A stretch of 64,000 nucleotides of DNA from Tausonia pullulans (lineage: Eukaryota > Basidiomycota > Tremellomycetes > Cystofilobasidiales > Mrakiaceae), in assembly GCA_951802195.1 (NCBI GenBank), contig OX637636.1, forward strand, positions 508,501 to 572,500, given 5' to 3'. The stretch's first letter is position 1, and every line of letters starts with the position of its first letter. The notes beneath the pieces are model-generated. The model did no database searches. It saw nothing but the letters and a program-made list of their open reading frames with translations, and was not told the DNA's origin. A program made the position numbers and the translations under genes. Of this stretch, positions 45,697 to 56,135 are shown in pieces.

Positions 45697-46692
45697 TCAT
45701 TTGGGCCTGCTGGAGAGCCCGCGCGCCCAGCCGCCCCTCTCGAAGAACCTGTTGAGGGTCTGCACGAAGCGCTCCATCGACGCCACGTACGGGTTGAGCT
45801 CAGCCTCGACTGATGCGAAGAGGTTGAGGCACCTGTCAGCCAGGAGGAGGATGGGAGGGAGACGAAGACGAATTTGATCCGCAGCGAGCCATCGCACCCA
45901 CCTTCATCCTCGACCGCTCCCAGGCGAGAGAAGAACTCCTTTCGGCTCGGCGTCATCTTGAGCACGCCCGTCACGACAGGCCGGACGAGGACGCCGTGAT
46001 GTGGCTTAAGCGAGCCGTCATAGGCTTTCTTGAAGCAGGTGGCGAGGTTGGCAGAGGCGCCCTCTGTGAGGGTCTGCCGGAGTCCTAGTGCGACGAAATG
46101 GAGGCCGCTGGAGGAAAAATCGGGTGTCAAGGTGCTCTCGTGCACTAGATAAGAGGAGGGGGTCTTCAACTCACCGAGTGATCCAGAGGAGGCTGAGGGT
46201 GGCGGCCCGGTTCTTGCTCGATTCTCCGGGGTTGCCCTCGTGGGCGACAAGTTCTAAGGATCGTTCCTTGTCAGTTGAGTGAACAAAGACCAGGTGAAGG
46301 TCGGACAGACTCTGGAGAGTGACTGCCTTCTCGGGGAAGTCCTGGTACTCGCCGCGGATGACCTGGAGCGAGGAGGAGAAGGATTAGCGAAGGTCATCCA
46401 GCCATCTGCGCGCGCGCTTCTGCTCTGCGGCGTCAAACCTCGCCACTCACGTCGCGGTAGTGTGTCATCTGGTCCTTGAACTGGCTGAAAGCGATGCCAG
46501 GAAGGCCAATATCTGCGAGAACAAGGTCAATGGCCGTCATCGACGGAAGCTCGGAGCGGCCTGGATGGACTCACTGAGCATCTCGATGAACCCATCAATC
46601 GCCTCGAGGAACGTCCTGGTATCGATAGATCATTTGGCGTCAACAGCGAGGACGTCCTGGAAGCGGGTAGGGAGAGCATGGAAGAAGGCCAT
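45697..46692 (-). CDS. Glycolipid transfer protein (GLTP/HET-C2 family) with an in-frame TGA
   Basis: Cytosolic protein that binds a glycosphingolipid in an all-helical two-layer fold. Exon 1 starts MAFFHALPTRFQDVLAVDAK, then reads TGA (46,632-46,630), then SIDTRTFLEAIDGFIEML in the same frame; both flanks match the family start. Further exons give NIGLPGIAFSQFKDQMTHYR, VIRGEYQDFPEKAVTLQKLV, RAATLSLLWITRGLHFVALG, ANLATCFKKAYDGSLKPHHG, VLVRPVVTGVLKMTPSRKEF and NPYVASMERFVQTLNRFF. The expected glycan-headgroup residues (Asp/Asn, Lys, Trp) fall in the DQMTHYR and LLWITRG segments. No GT..AG intron in the needed phase removes the TGA. So this is a nonsense allele, a sequence error (GGA to TGA would suffice), a recoded codon, or a gene whose true first exon lies elsewhere. 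Confidence 0.85.
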
Positions 46693-47178
46693 GTTGAGTT
46701 GTTGCGACCGCAGAGAAGAGAGGAAGAAGCTGGAGGGGAGGAAGGGGAAAATAAAGAACGAAAGAAGGACTTAAGGTTGGAAGTCAGCAAGCGTCGCTTC
46801 GGGGCATGCCTTGCCATTGAGAGAAAGGAGGTTAGCTGAAACGGCTCAATGAAGACGAGATGTCGAGAGAACAAAGGCTGAAACGAGCTTGTTAGGGGTT
46901 GGTTCGTCGATGGGACACTAACGATCCTTGTTTATCTCATCGCTCTTGCGTTTCTAATTATTTAAGAGGCGCGTTATGCACAGGGATGATATAATGTTTT
47001 TGTCATGATTTTATACCCCATCTGTCGAATTACCCGCAACTACAACCACTGGTGTCAGTGTGCGGGTGCGATCGCCCTTCCCGTTTTTCCTTTTCAAGAC
47101 CACAGCGCACCGCCTCAACTGCATTATGACCCTTCGTCCACCTGCCCGGAAACCGTCCTCATCGCATGCCTGATTTCA
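46693..47178. other. AT-richer intergenic stretch
   Basis: The GLTP 5' flank and the left border of the repeat array. Noticeably richer in A/T than the genes around it (46,910-47,010). No gene. Confidence 0.5.
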
Positions 47179-47345
47179 TTTTTGTATTCAAGTCATGAGT
47201 TATACGTAGAGGACGAGGTAACCGTATGAGAGATAGCGATTCGTAGCTAGGTAGAGGGAGAGCGAACACGACCGAACGCGAGAACGTCGGCCGAGGCGCC
47301 ATGGGAACGGGGATGTTTGAACCACCTGGTGGTGGATGGTGACAA
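47179..47345 (-). mobile_element. SINE-like unit A (oldest), no VNTR unit
   Basis: In minus orientation, its 3' tail (T run on the plus strand at 47,179-47,183, then GTATTCAAGTCATGAG, the GGTAACC block and CGTAGCTAGGTAGAG) matches the LINE 3' end at 720-830. The rest (GAGAACGTCGGCCGAGGCGCC..) matches units B and C but is more diverged and lacks the 100-bp repeat. Confidence 0.65.
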
Positions 47346-47695
47346 TTTTTTTTTTGTATTTAAGTCATGAGTTATACGTGGAGAACGAGGTAACCCTATG
47401 AGAGATAGCGAGTTGTAGCTAGATAGAGGGAGAGCGGACATGACCGAGCGCGAGAACGTCGGGCGAGGCGCCGTGGGAAGAGGGTTGGCCGAACCACTGG
47501 GGATGATTGGCCGGACGGCGTGATGGGCGCCGTGAGAGGGGGGGGGGGTTGGTCGAACCACCGGGGATGGTGGTTGGCCGGAAGGGGGTTGGTCGAACCA
47601 CTGGGGATGGTTGGCCGGACGGCGTGATGGGCGCCGTGAGGGGGGGGGTTGGTCGAACCACCGGGATGGTGGTGACAAACCTGAAACAGTTCCAC
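47346..47695 (-). mobile_element. SINE-like unit B, one VNTR unit
   Basis: 350 bp in minus orientation: T10 on the plus strand at the 3' end, the LINE-like tail, a short body (GCGCGAGAACGTCGGGCGAG), one complete 103/100-bp repeat, and the head ending AAACCTGAAACAGTTCCAC. Nearly identical to unit C outside the repeat number. Confidence 0.7.
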
Positions 47696-48248
47696 TTTTT
47701 TTTTTTTGTATTTAAGTCATGAGTTATACGTGGAGAACGAGGTAACCCTATGAGAGATAGCGAGTTGTAGCTAGATAGAGGGAGAGCGGACATGACCGAG
47801 CGCGAGAACGTCGGGCGAGGCGCCGTGGGAAGAGGGTTGGCCGAACCACTGGGGATGATTGGCCGGACGGCGTGATGGGCGCCGTGAGAGGGGGGTTGGT
47901 CGAACCACCGGGATGGTGGTTGGCCGGAAGAGGGTTGGTCGAACCACTGGGGATGGTTGGCCGGACGGCGTGATGGGCGCCGTGAGAGGGGGGGGGGGTT
48001 GGTCGAACCACCGGGGATGGTGGTTGGCCGGAAGGGGGTTGGTCGAACCACTGGGGATGGTTGGCCGGACGGCGTGATGGGCGCCGTGAGAGGGGGGGGG
48101 GTTGGTCGAACCACCGGGGATGGTGGTTGGCCGGAAGGGGGTTGGTCGAACCACTGGGGATGGTTGGCCGGACGGCGTGATGGGCGCCGTGAGGGGGGGG
48201 GTTGGTCGAACCACCGGGATGGTGGTGACAAACCTGAAACAGTTCCAC
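47696..48248 (-). mobile_element. SINE-like unit C, three VNTR units
   Basis: 553 bp, same head, body and tail as unit B, but with three repeat units (GGTCGAACCA anchors at 47,898, 48,001, 48,104 and the terminal one at 48,204). The length difference from unit B (203 bp) equals two repeat units. T12 on the plus strand at 47,696-47,707 marks its 3' end. It ends 48 bp before the tRNA gene. Confidence 0.7.
47886..48215. repeat. 100-103 bp minisatellite (VNTR)
   Basis: Each unit has two GGTTGGTCGAACCA half-sites (one followed by CCGGGGATGG, one by CTGGGGATGG) and a GGCGTGATGGGCGCC segment, closed by a G run of variable length. Units are almost identical, so homogenisation or expansion is recent. 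Confidence 0.85.
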
Positions 48249-48296
48249 GGTGTGCGTTTAACCATACCACGGAATCCGTTGGCATCAACAGCCACT

Positions 48297-48369
48297 GGGG
48301 GTTTAGCTCAGTTGGTAGAGCGTACGCTTAGCATGTGTAAGGTCATGAGTTCAACTCTTATAGCCTCCA
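48297..48369 (+). tRNA. tRNA-Ala (AGC)
   Basis: Folds as a complete 73-nt cloverleaf without intron. The acceptor GGGGGTT pairs with AGCCTCC. The D stem is GCTC/GAGC. The anticodon stem is TACGC/GTGTA with loop TTAGCAT (anticodon AGC). The T stem is ATGAG/CTTAT with loop TTCAACT, and the discriminator base is A. It contains a G-T pair in several stems. No T4 terminator lies in the first 30 bases downstream. Confidence 0.92.
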
Positions 48370-48653
48370 AGATTCTTCTCTTCACCGAGGAAACCTACAG
48401 CTTTTGGCACGAGGTTTCTTTCATCATTCCGCGTGGCTGTTGTCCCTTTCTTCCCACCTCTTCCTACAGGGTGTGGCTACAGACGACGAGCGTGGCGGCG
48501 GTGGCAATGTTCTGCCTCCACCACCGCGCAGCAGAGAGTCGTGAGCCAAGACATTCTTTTGCCGAGATATTGACACACGAGAGCGGCCCGCTCTATTATT
48601 TCTCCCTCCCCTTGATCTACCCAACTACATCGCGCCTCTCCACTTTACACACT

Positions 48654-50932
48654 ATGACTACCAACCCTAGCCCCATCTCCAAGGAAGCGCTTGTCGAACT
48701 CGACGGCTACGATTTTCTCCTTCCCGACTCTGTGCGTCGCCCCGCGTTCCCTGCCCGTTGTATAGTTACACACCTTCCTCCTTGTAATCTCGGGCTGATC
48801 AGTCCTGCCACACACCAGCCCGACTACGAGGCCAGCATCCAACGCTGGTTCTCCTCATCGATCCGCCCCGCTGGCGTCGTCTTCTTCCCGCGTTCCGTTG
48901 AGGATGCAGCGTTCGCAACCCGCTGGGCGACCAAACACGGCGTCGAGCTCGTCGTCCGAGGCGGCGGCCACTCGGTCTCCGGGGTAGGTACCATCTGTGC
49001 TGTCTGTATCGATGCTGCTTCTGAAAGGACGCTCTCTCGCGCTCTCACAGGCGTCGAGCACTAACGGCGGCATCGTCCTCGACCTCAGCCGCCACCTTAA
49101 CACCGTCCGCATCGATCCGGAGAAGAAGATCGCCTTTGTTGGCGGAGGCTGTGTTTGGAGGCAGGTCGACTCTGAAGCGATCAAGTACGGGCTCGCGACG
49201 CCCTCGGGCGTTTACAACGACACGGGCGTGGGAGGGTGAGCGAGGCGCATGAGGACGCAGATTCATGGCAGACTAACTGGTCGTCCGGCCTGGCGCCACC
49301 TTCCCGTCCCGCTTCTACTGCATACAGACTCGCCACCGGAGGCGGTCAGTCGTATATCTTCCCCTTCCCTACCCGCCTGTACTCTTATGTAACATCTCCC
49401 TTGTTCCGCAGGCATAGGCTTCCTCACCGGTCTTTGTGGGCTCGCCTGCGACAATATCATCGGTGGCACCATCGTTCTCCCATCGGGGATTGTCATCGGC
49501 AGCCTCCAGGAGAACAAGGAACTTCTCTGGGCCATCCGAGGCACGTTTCTCGTCTACTGTCTTTCTAGTGGAGCATGCAAAGCTGACTCATCAGGCTCGC
49601 ATGCAGGTGCAGGAGCAGGAGCGTTTGGATGCATCACCGAGTTTATTATCCAGCTACACAGTTTGCCCCGCACTGTCTCTGCTGGCATAGGTTTCTACAC
49701 TCCCGAGCAGGTGCCCGAATTGATCCCAAAGATAGAAAGGTTCCTCAAGGTCCGTACATCTCACGTTCGACGAAGCCCGATATTAGGCACTGCTGACTTC
49801 CTATCCTCGACCAGGTCCGCACCGCCAAGGACACCGGCGGATTTATCCTCGTCGTTCACGAAAGCAAGCCGGCCGTTGTCTGGCTGGGCGTTCATATCGG
49901 CCCCAAGGCTGAGGCCGAGCCCATTTTCCACGACATTCTCAGTGGTCCGTCTTTCTCGCTCTCACTCTCTTTGCATCCACTGACATCAATCTCATTATCA
50001 TTCCAGTGGCCTCCAAGACTATCTTCCCTGACCTAATAGCTGAGATCCCGTTCGAGAAAATGAATGAGCTCTTGCACCCGTTCATGGGGCGCCACCGTGA
50101 GTCAACAAGCCGATTTGACCTTTCGTTATCCCGTCGAGTCCTGACTCTTGCTTGATCAGAACATGGCTACGCCTCGAGCGCCTTCCATTCTGGGCCGCCG
50201 GGGGAGGTCATACAAAAGTCTTTTGATAATTGGATGGCCGTCGTCTCCTCTCGCGACCCGTCGGTCGTGCCGGGTGTAAGTCCACATGCATGCAATGCGT
50301 GCCGTCTTGAAAGCTGGTCGACCTGATGCCTCGTTTGCTACCTTCGTCAGCTGGACCTCGAGATCATCGTACGTGGCTTCCTCTTAATCCTGGATTTGTT
50401 AGAGCTGATTTTCCTTGCATGCCTCAGTTCCACCACTGGGAGAAGGCCAGCCAGATCAAAGACTCTGTCTGGACCCAGCGCGACCCCAATGTGCGCCTGC
50501 CTGCTTGCCTGCCTGCCCTTCATATTTTGCCCTCCTCCCATGATCCCGAGTTCTGAAATCCTGACATCGCTCCTTTACCCCTAATAGCAATTCTTCCTCG
50601 CCTCCCTCGCGACATATAACCCTTCGGCCGGCGCCGATGGCCTCGCTACCGCCTGTGCCATCGCCACCCAGGTCCGTGAAGTGTTTGTCTCTGCCAACGG
50701 TGAGGCGGGCGGCGGGTATCCGAACTTTGATGGCGCGCTCGCCCCCATCCTCGCGGGAGAGGCGGCTGTTGAGAACGGGGATGGACACAGCAACAGCCAC
50801 GCCAACGACAAGCTGGCGCTGCGCGACAGAAGGGCCGCGGAGATTGTCGGCAGCGAGAACCTCGAGAGGCTGAGGCGCATCAAGAGGGCTGTCGACCCGG
50901 AAGGCGTGTTCAGGAGCTGGTTCGGGGCGTGA
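48654..50932 (+). CDS. FAD-linked oxidase (berberine-bridge / PCMH-type)
   Basis: Flavin-dependent oxidase of the vanillyl-alcohol oxidase/PCMH fold. Starts MTTNPSPISKEALVELDGYD. The FAD-binding domain has PAGVVFFPRSVEDAAFATRW and VELVVRGGGHSVSG, whose His is the usual site of covalent FAD attachment. It continues GGIVLDLSRHLNTVRIDPEK, VGGGCVWRQVDSEA and GLATPSGVYNDTGVGGLATG, then GGIGFLTGLCGLACDNIIGG. The end has LRRIKRAVDPEGVFRSWFGA, the BBE-like closing segment with FRSW. At least ten exons. No signal peptide, so probably intracellular, unlike many secreted fungal BBE-like enzymes. Substrate unknown. Confidence 0.9.
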
Positions 50933-52012
50933 ATTACATACGTTAATGAGGGGTGTCTTGGTTTCCTTAATGTTATGTTGAGCTTAATGGCTTCTCCCTT
51001 ATCTTTCTCACATGTTGTCCATTGTCTCAATCAATGAGTGACTGTAACAGAGACACGGGGCGGTGCGAGAGGACAGCCCTCGAGGTGGACACATAGGTAG
51101 TCTTAAGCCAGCAGAGTGCGCCCCCGTCCCAGCGACCACCCATCTATGTTCATAGATCCGAGATCCAGAGGCGGCCGTGAAAGAGCTAGTGACAGAAGGC
51201 CCCGAGGCCGGAAGTCGGATCACAATCCTCATCAAGTCATGTAAGCGTCCTCGACGGCGTTAACGTAGATGAGCCCCAGCAAGAAGGGGGTGCCCCACGA
51301 GAACCCTTAACTTGAAAGGAAGCCGTCGGGACGACTGAAAAACAAACCCGACTCCTTTCCTGGTAGCGCCGAACAGATATCACGACGTGCGCAGGATCTC
51401 GGTAGGAAAAGCTGGCTTCAAAGACAGAGATGAAATCGAAGGGGCAGGGAGGAAAGCTACTTCGTCCCGGAGGTTTGACGGATTAAGCGCGCGAGGCGGC
51501 ACACGACCGATTCGAGCCTCTTGGGCAAACCTTGCCTTTCTATGCGTCAGAGACACTCTGTGCATGAGCGCGGCGGCGCAGTACGTTATTGTTGGTCAGG
51601 CAAATTCGGGAAGTTCTTGGCACTCGTCCGAAAACAGCGAATAAATTGGCTGGCCAGCCCGCGGAGAATTCCATGGCTTTTGCGCCTAGCCGCATCGCTT
51701 CCGGACGAAGGTTTAATCTTACGCCCGCGATGCCATGTCTCCTGTACCAAACCGTTCCCCAGACCGTTCCCTTCGTCTGCAGGTGAAAAAGCCTATCCTT
51801 CTGCCGCAGCGCGTGCTCAGCTCGCAGCGCTCAGCTGCCCGCAGCGCTCAGCTCGCAGCGAGTTTGAAGCTGCTCGAGTAGAGGCCGACAATTCGTTCCG
51901 TTCAAGGATGATGATGTTCTTGCCGTTACTTCCGACGAAGACCAGCTCTTTTTCTTCTTAGAATCGAGTTGTCCCGAAGCTCCTTCAGTCTCGCCCGCTT
52001 GATTGTTCGTCC
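50933..52012. other. Intergenic, about 1.1 kb
   Basis: No gene supported. A local GCTCAGCTCGCAGCG repeat lies at about 51,817-51,860. Open frames here (up to 146 codons) have random-looking composition. Confidence 0.5.
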
Positions 52013-52426
52013 ATGCGCTTTCTGAGCTTCCTTCTCTTCGGCGTCCTTTCCCTCCTCTCGGTCGCCTTCGCCGTCCTGCTCGACGTCACCCAACTCGCCG
52101 CTGCACCCACACTGCCATCGCCAACGACGACGACCGTGCCAGGATCATGCCGGACATGGTTGGCCGACGACGAGGCTGGTGAGCCAGACGCCTAGCCGCC
52201 TCTCTCTTCAACGACTGTTCTCCTACTGACTGGCTGACTGGCTGACTGGCTGACTGGCTGACTGACTCGATTCATGCATCATCAAGCCTCCACCGCCGAG
52301 CTCATGGCCTGCCGTCGGCGAGTCAACAACGCCCGAAAAGCCGCCAGACCACAGGAGACGGCTCATTATGCTCCAACGTGGCTCCCGCGCTCAAGCGTCG
52401 ACTGGCCCTGGGAGGAGGACCTATGA
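52013..52426 (+). CDS. Small secreted protein, unknown function
   Basis: Two exons (52,013-52,178 and 52,287-52,426) give 101 aa. A signal peptide (MRFLSFLLFGVLSLLSVAFA) is followed by a short Pro/Thr stretch (LPSPTTTTVPG) and a polar C-terminus (STAELMACRRRVNNARKAAR, ending VDWPWEEDL). Only two Cys follow the signal (SCRTW, MACRR), enough for one disulfide. No family recognised. Small secreted proteins of this type include effectors and wall proteins, but nothing here fixes a role. Its intron consists largely of an 8-bp CTGACTGG tandem repeat. Confidence 0.68.
52224..52268 (+). repeat. (CTGACTGG)n tandem repeat in an intron
   Basis: Five to six copies of an 8-bp unit within the 108-nt intron of the small secreted protein gene. 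Each copy contains CTGAC, the branch-site consensus seen in neighbouring introns. Confidence 0.9.
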
Positions 52427-52835
52427 CCGACCGACCGGCTGGCGGTTTCTGCTTGGAGCTCGTTCTTTGCTTTTTGGGACACTCTCCAGGATACTTGCAC
52501 GCATGTTATACCCCATAAACAATCAAACTCTATATGTCTCTTTCCTATCTTGGGGCGTTCATTCCGGTGGCGTTGGTAGGTGGCGCTGTTCATTGGAAGG
52601 CTGGGAGATACCCGGCGCACTTTCTGAGGTTAGTCGAGCGAGTTCGTCTTCGGCGTCATTCACCATCGATCAAGGTCCAAGGAAAGGAACACTAGAGAAG
52701 ATTGTCCACAAAAAAGAAGCGAGAGAGAGTGTCTAGAGAACCAACAAAGGAATGGAAAGAGATTTCTGTAAACAAGCGTCCGTCATCGTCCACTCTTCCT
52801 CCCCATAGCGACCAACCCTCCCTACCCATTCACCA
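52427..52835. other. Convergent 3' flanks
   Basis: Between the small secreted protein gene (plus) and acyltransferase gene (minus). AT-richer at 52,500-52,560. No gene. Confidence 0.5.
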
Positions 52836-55192
52836 TTAGCAAGTAGTCAACCATTTCCCAACGGCCTGCACAATCCCCTCCCAAAGCCCCCTCATCGCCC
52901 TCTCCTCAACCCCTCTCTCATCATATCCCAGCGAAAGCCACAGCTTCCCCGCGAAAGTATACCCGAAGAGCAAGCTCGCTCCACTCCGTTGGCGGGAGCC
53001 CGTGGTAAGCGTCGAGAGGGAGAGGGTTGGGGGGTGGTAGGAGGCGTGGGAGTAGATGGCATCGAGATTGCCCAGAAGAGAGAGGCCGAGGAGGGGAGCG
53101 TTCGTTGGGGTGGTAGGCTTAGTGGGAGGAACGGAGGGAGCTGGAAAGGTAGGGGTGGACTGGGTAGTGGAAGCTAGAGAAGAGGTGGTCGAGCTGAAGA
53201 GATTGTGGAGCGACTCTGAAGGGCTCTGCGGAGGAGTGAAAGGGGCGACGAAACCTCCGGGGAGCGCGTTGAACTCCTCCTTGGGTGGCAAGCTCAAGAT
53301 CGTCGCCTGCCTGTCCATCGTTCCAGCGAGGTTAAGCCCGAGTCCGACAAGGCCACCCGACCCCTGTTGCTTCTTAGACTTCTCCTTCTTCTCAGCCTCA
53401 TCGTCCTTTATCGCCCATTCAACCGCCCGGTCCCTCCTTTCCCTCGCCTCAACCAACGCCTTCCCTACCACAAGTTTCGACTTAGCAGCGACGAGTGTTT
53501 GTCGCTTTGCCTCGCGAGCTCGGAGCCAGAACGTCGCAGCATCGCGGATAGGAAGACAGGGGAGGGTGACGGTGTAATAGGCGAGGGCGAGGTGGAAGAA
53601 GGAAGGGGAGGCCGGCGAGAGAGAAGCGAGAGGAGGGAGGAAATGTCGGAGGGACATGGCGGTGTAGAGCAGGCTTTCCAGGGCGAAAATGAGATAAGCC
53701 TTCAGAAACATCCCGGTGTTTTGGACTGCTGACAGCTACTCGCTACTCACGCTGGCTCCCTAGGGTCTGTCGCTTTCCAGGCGGCCGAGACGAGCGCAAA
53801 GAGCGCGTGAGAGATCGTGACACCCTGACCTTTGCAGAGCTTGATGATGCGAGTTGTCTCGTCCGCGGGGAAGGAGACGGTCGGGACGACGGTATGGACA
53901 GAACCATCCTTGGACTTAGTGCGTGGGATTGTCTGACCGCCCTGGGAGAATGGAATGAGGGAATCGAGAGGAGTCGTCAGCAGAAAGCGCCGATTGTGAA
54001 GGAGCACAGGACGGCCACTCACGATAGCTCGGCGCTCGGTGTCGGCGAGGGCGACCTTGGAGACCGAGCGGTGGAAGGCAGAAGATCCCTGAGGAAGGAC
54101 CGAGAGCCTCTCCTCACATGAGAGTGGGAGACCGCAGTGGCCGGCCTGGATGGCGAGAAAGAGCGATGGTTAGGGGAGTCCACCAACATGACCGCCACTC
54201 AGCTCACTTCCTGCCTCTCCTCCATCTCCCTCTCGAGAATTCTCATAAGCTTCTCGTTCTCCAGAATCGTCTCCCCGCCGAGCAGGCCGTAAAATTCGTT
54301 CGCAAATGAATGCAAGGCAATGCCATCCCCGACGAAGTGCGTCGTTGCCAGCAGGACGTCGACCTCCTCGTGGGTTGCGACCACGCCCTCCACTTCGCGT
54401 CGCTGTTTCGAGATAAAAAGATGAGAGAGATGCGAGGATGACAGGGTGCGAGGGCCGTTGAGATATGAGTCGATGAGGGCTGTGAGGTTGAAAGCCGAGG
54501 AGTCAGGTACCGGGCCGTCGGCTCTCATAAGCGCACTGCCGTTGAATTCGCACTCACCCTTATCCGAAGCATACGCCCTTGTAGAGAGCGATTCGGACGC
54601 ATCGATGAGAGCGCCCTCGACTGTAGCAGGAGTTTCGTGACTATAGAATCGAGCGAGACAAGAAAGGTGGAGCGTGGCAAAGCCCGTCAACGTCGGTCAA
54701 GGCAGCTCCCTCTCCCCTCACAAGCGTTCCGACGCCAAGTGACTCACACGAAGTCCCAAACGTTGTACCCACCCATACGCTCGACCCGAGAAGCGAGCAA
54801 GGGGTGTCTCCCGCGAAGAATCGCCCAAACGAGGGTGACTCTCGCGCGAGTGAAAACGCCGTGGCGGGCAGTCAGATGGTGGTGAAGATACCTGCTCGAG
54901 AATTTTCAGTCGAGTCAGGGTTTGAGGATAAGCAATCAACATACATGTCGTTGACGCCCGATGCTCGGCTGGGGAGGAAGTAGCTGAGCTCGTTGTTTGA
55001 AAGGGGGCGGCGATGTTGGTGGCGGAGGACCGGTGACGATGACGGGAACGATGGCTGGTCGTATGACGGAGTAGCGAGAGGGTCGGCGTGCAGCGTCGGG
55101 GAGAGGCATTCTGCGGCGGCCATCTTGTTGCTGAAGAGAGGAGTACGAGGAGGTAGATGGAGGGTAGAGGAACCCAGGATAAGAGGGGCCAT
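52836..55192 (-). CDS. HxxxDG acyltransferase (CAT/condensation-like superfamily)
   Basis: A coenzyme-A-type acyltransferase related to alcohol acetyltransferases and trichothecene acetyltransferases. Begins MAPLILGSSTLHLPPRTPLF, then RPLSNNELSYFLPSRA and GVNDMYVDCLSSNP. VWAILRGRHPLLASRVE is the N-terminal strand-helix of the fold. The catalytic motif is VDVLLATTHFVGDGIALHSF (HxxxDG, with the His as base). VHTVVPTVSFPADETTRIIK and GVTISHALFALVSAAWK are the channel-forming segment. The C-terminal half has GYTFAGKLWLSLGYDERG in place of the DFGWG loop. No targeting signal. Its substrate is unknown; the neighbouring FAD oxidase could fit a small metabolite pathway, but that is weak inference. 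Confidence 0.8.
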
Positions 55193-56135
55193 GGTGGGAG
55201 TGACCCCGGGTGAAGAATAAGGATTTGCGGGTGGGGGAAGAGGAGGGGGGCGCTTTCGCCGGAGCGACCGGAGAACGAAAGGGGGAGCAAGCGGAAAGGC
55301 AGGATTCAGGGAAGTGAGCGAACGAAATGAAAGGATAAAATTACACCTTGGCCATCGCTCAGCCCCTTACCGAGATCCGTGTCACAAGAGCAAGGGGACC
55401 AAGAGCGCAGTGCAAGTGGCTTCTCCCCCCCCCCAAGACAAAGGTCGTGATGGCGTCGTTGTCCATTTGATACAAGCGAAAGAGGGCCGTGAGTTATTGT
55501 AGGCAAGCCGCGTAAATGCTGACCGTTAACGCACGTCGGCGTTAGCGTCCAGACCAAGTTAATCTCACCATTACTAGCATAGCACCTTGAACAATGGGCA
55601 AGATTGTGAGCAAGCGCAAGCCGTCTCATGAAGGCATCTAAACGAGGGAAGAAGGAAGAAACAATGTTGGAGCTGGTGCTCTGATTGAGATGGCTGGGAA
55701 CCGTGACATCCTCGTGCCACCACCCAGATGCGATGATGTCTCGGAATTCCCTCACTCTTGCGGAGATATATATATGTACCCAACAGCCGAAACAGCCTGG
55801 GCGAGCGCACGGCATCAATCCGTACCGATTCTGAGCAATGGTGACTGACCCTGTGTGGCGCTCGCGGCCTAAAGTCACCGTCCGCTCCGCAATCCACGTC
55901 AGTCGATCCGTCAATCTCAAGAGGGCCCGGCTCACCCGCGCGGGCCGCATATGTGTGTGCCATGTCTACAGAGGGACGGTATTGACTTATAGCTTGGCCC
56001 ACTGGCTGCCGAATAATATGGTTTGTTGGGCAGAGCGTAAAAATAAATGAGATGATGAGTCCATGGCAAGGAAGTGATATGAGAAGAAGAGGTAGATCTA
56101 TGGAGCGCTCTCAACAAACTGATAAGCTAGCTACA
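55193..56135. other. Acyltransferase upstream region
   Basis: The 5' flank of the acyltransferase and 3' flank of the transporter gene. A 214-codon open frame on the minus strand (55,306-55,950) is Cys/His/Trp-rich without any family signature and is treated as chance. Confidence 0.5.

Noticed and set aside
47346-48248. CRISPR-like or telomere-like array
   Set aside because: The repeats are 100-103 bp, directly adjacent without unique spacers, inside units with retroelement-type tails, and the DNA is eukaryotic.
47419-48288. A 289-codon minus-strand open frame, Pro/Arg/Ser-rich with WFDQPP repeats (and similar ones in other frames)
   Set aside because: It is the 100-bp VNTR read through; several frames are open at once and the peptide follows the DNA repeat and G-run length, not protein constraint.
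55306-55950. A 214-codon minus-strand open frame
   Set aside because: Rich in Cys, His, Trp and Arg without domain pattern or splice partners; lies in a promoter region.
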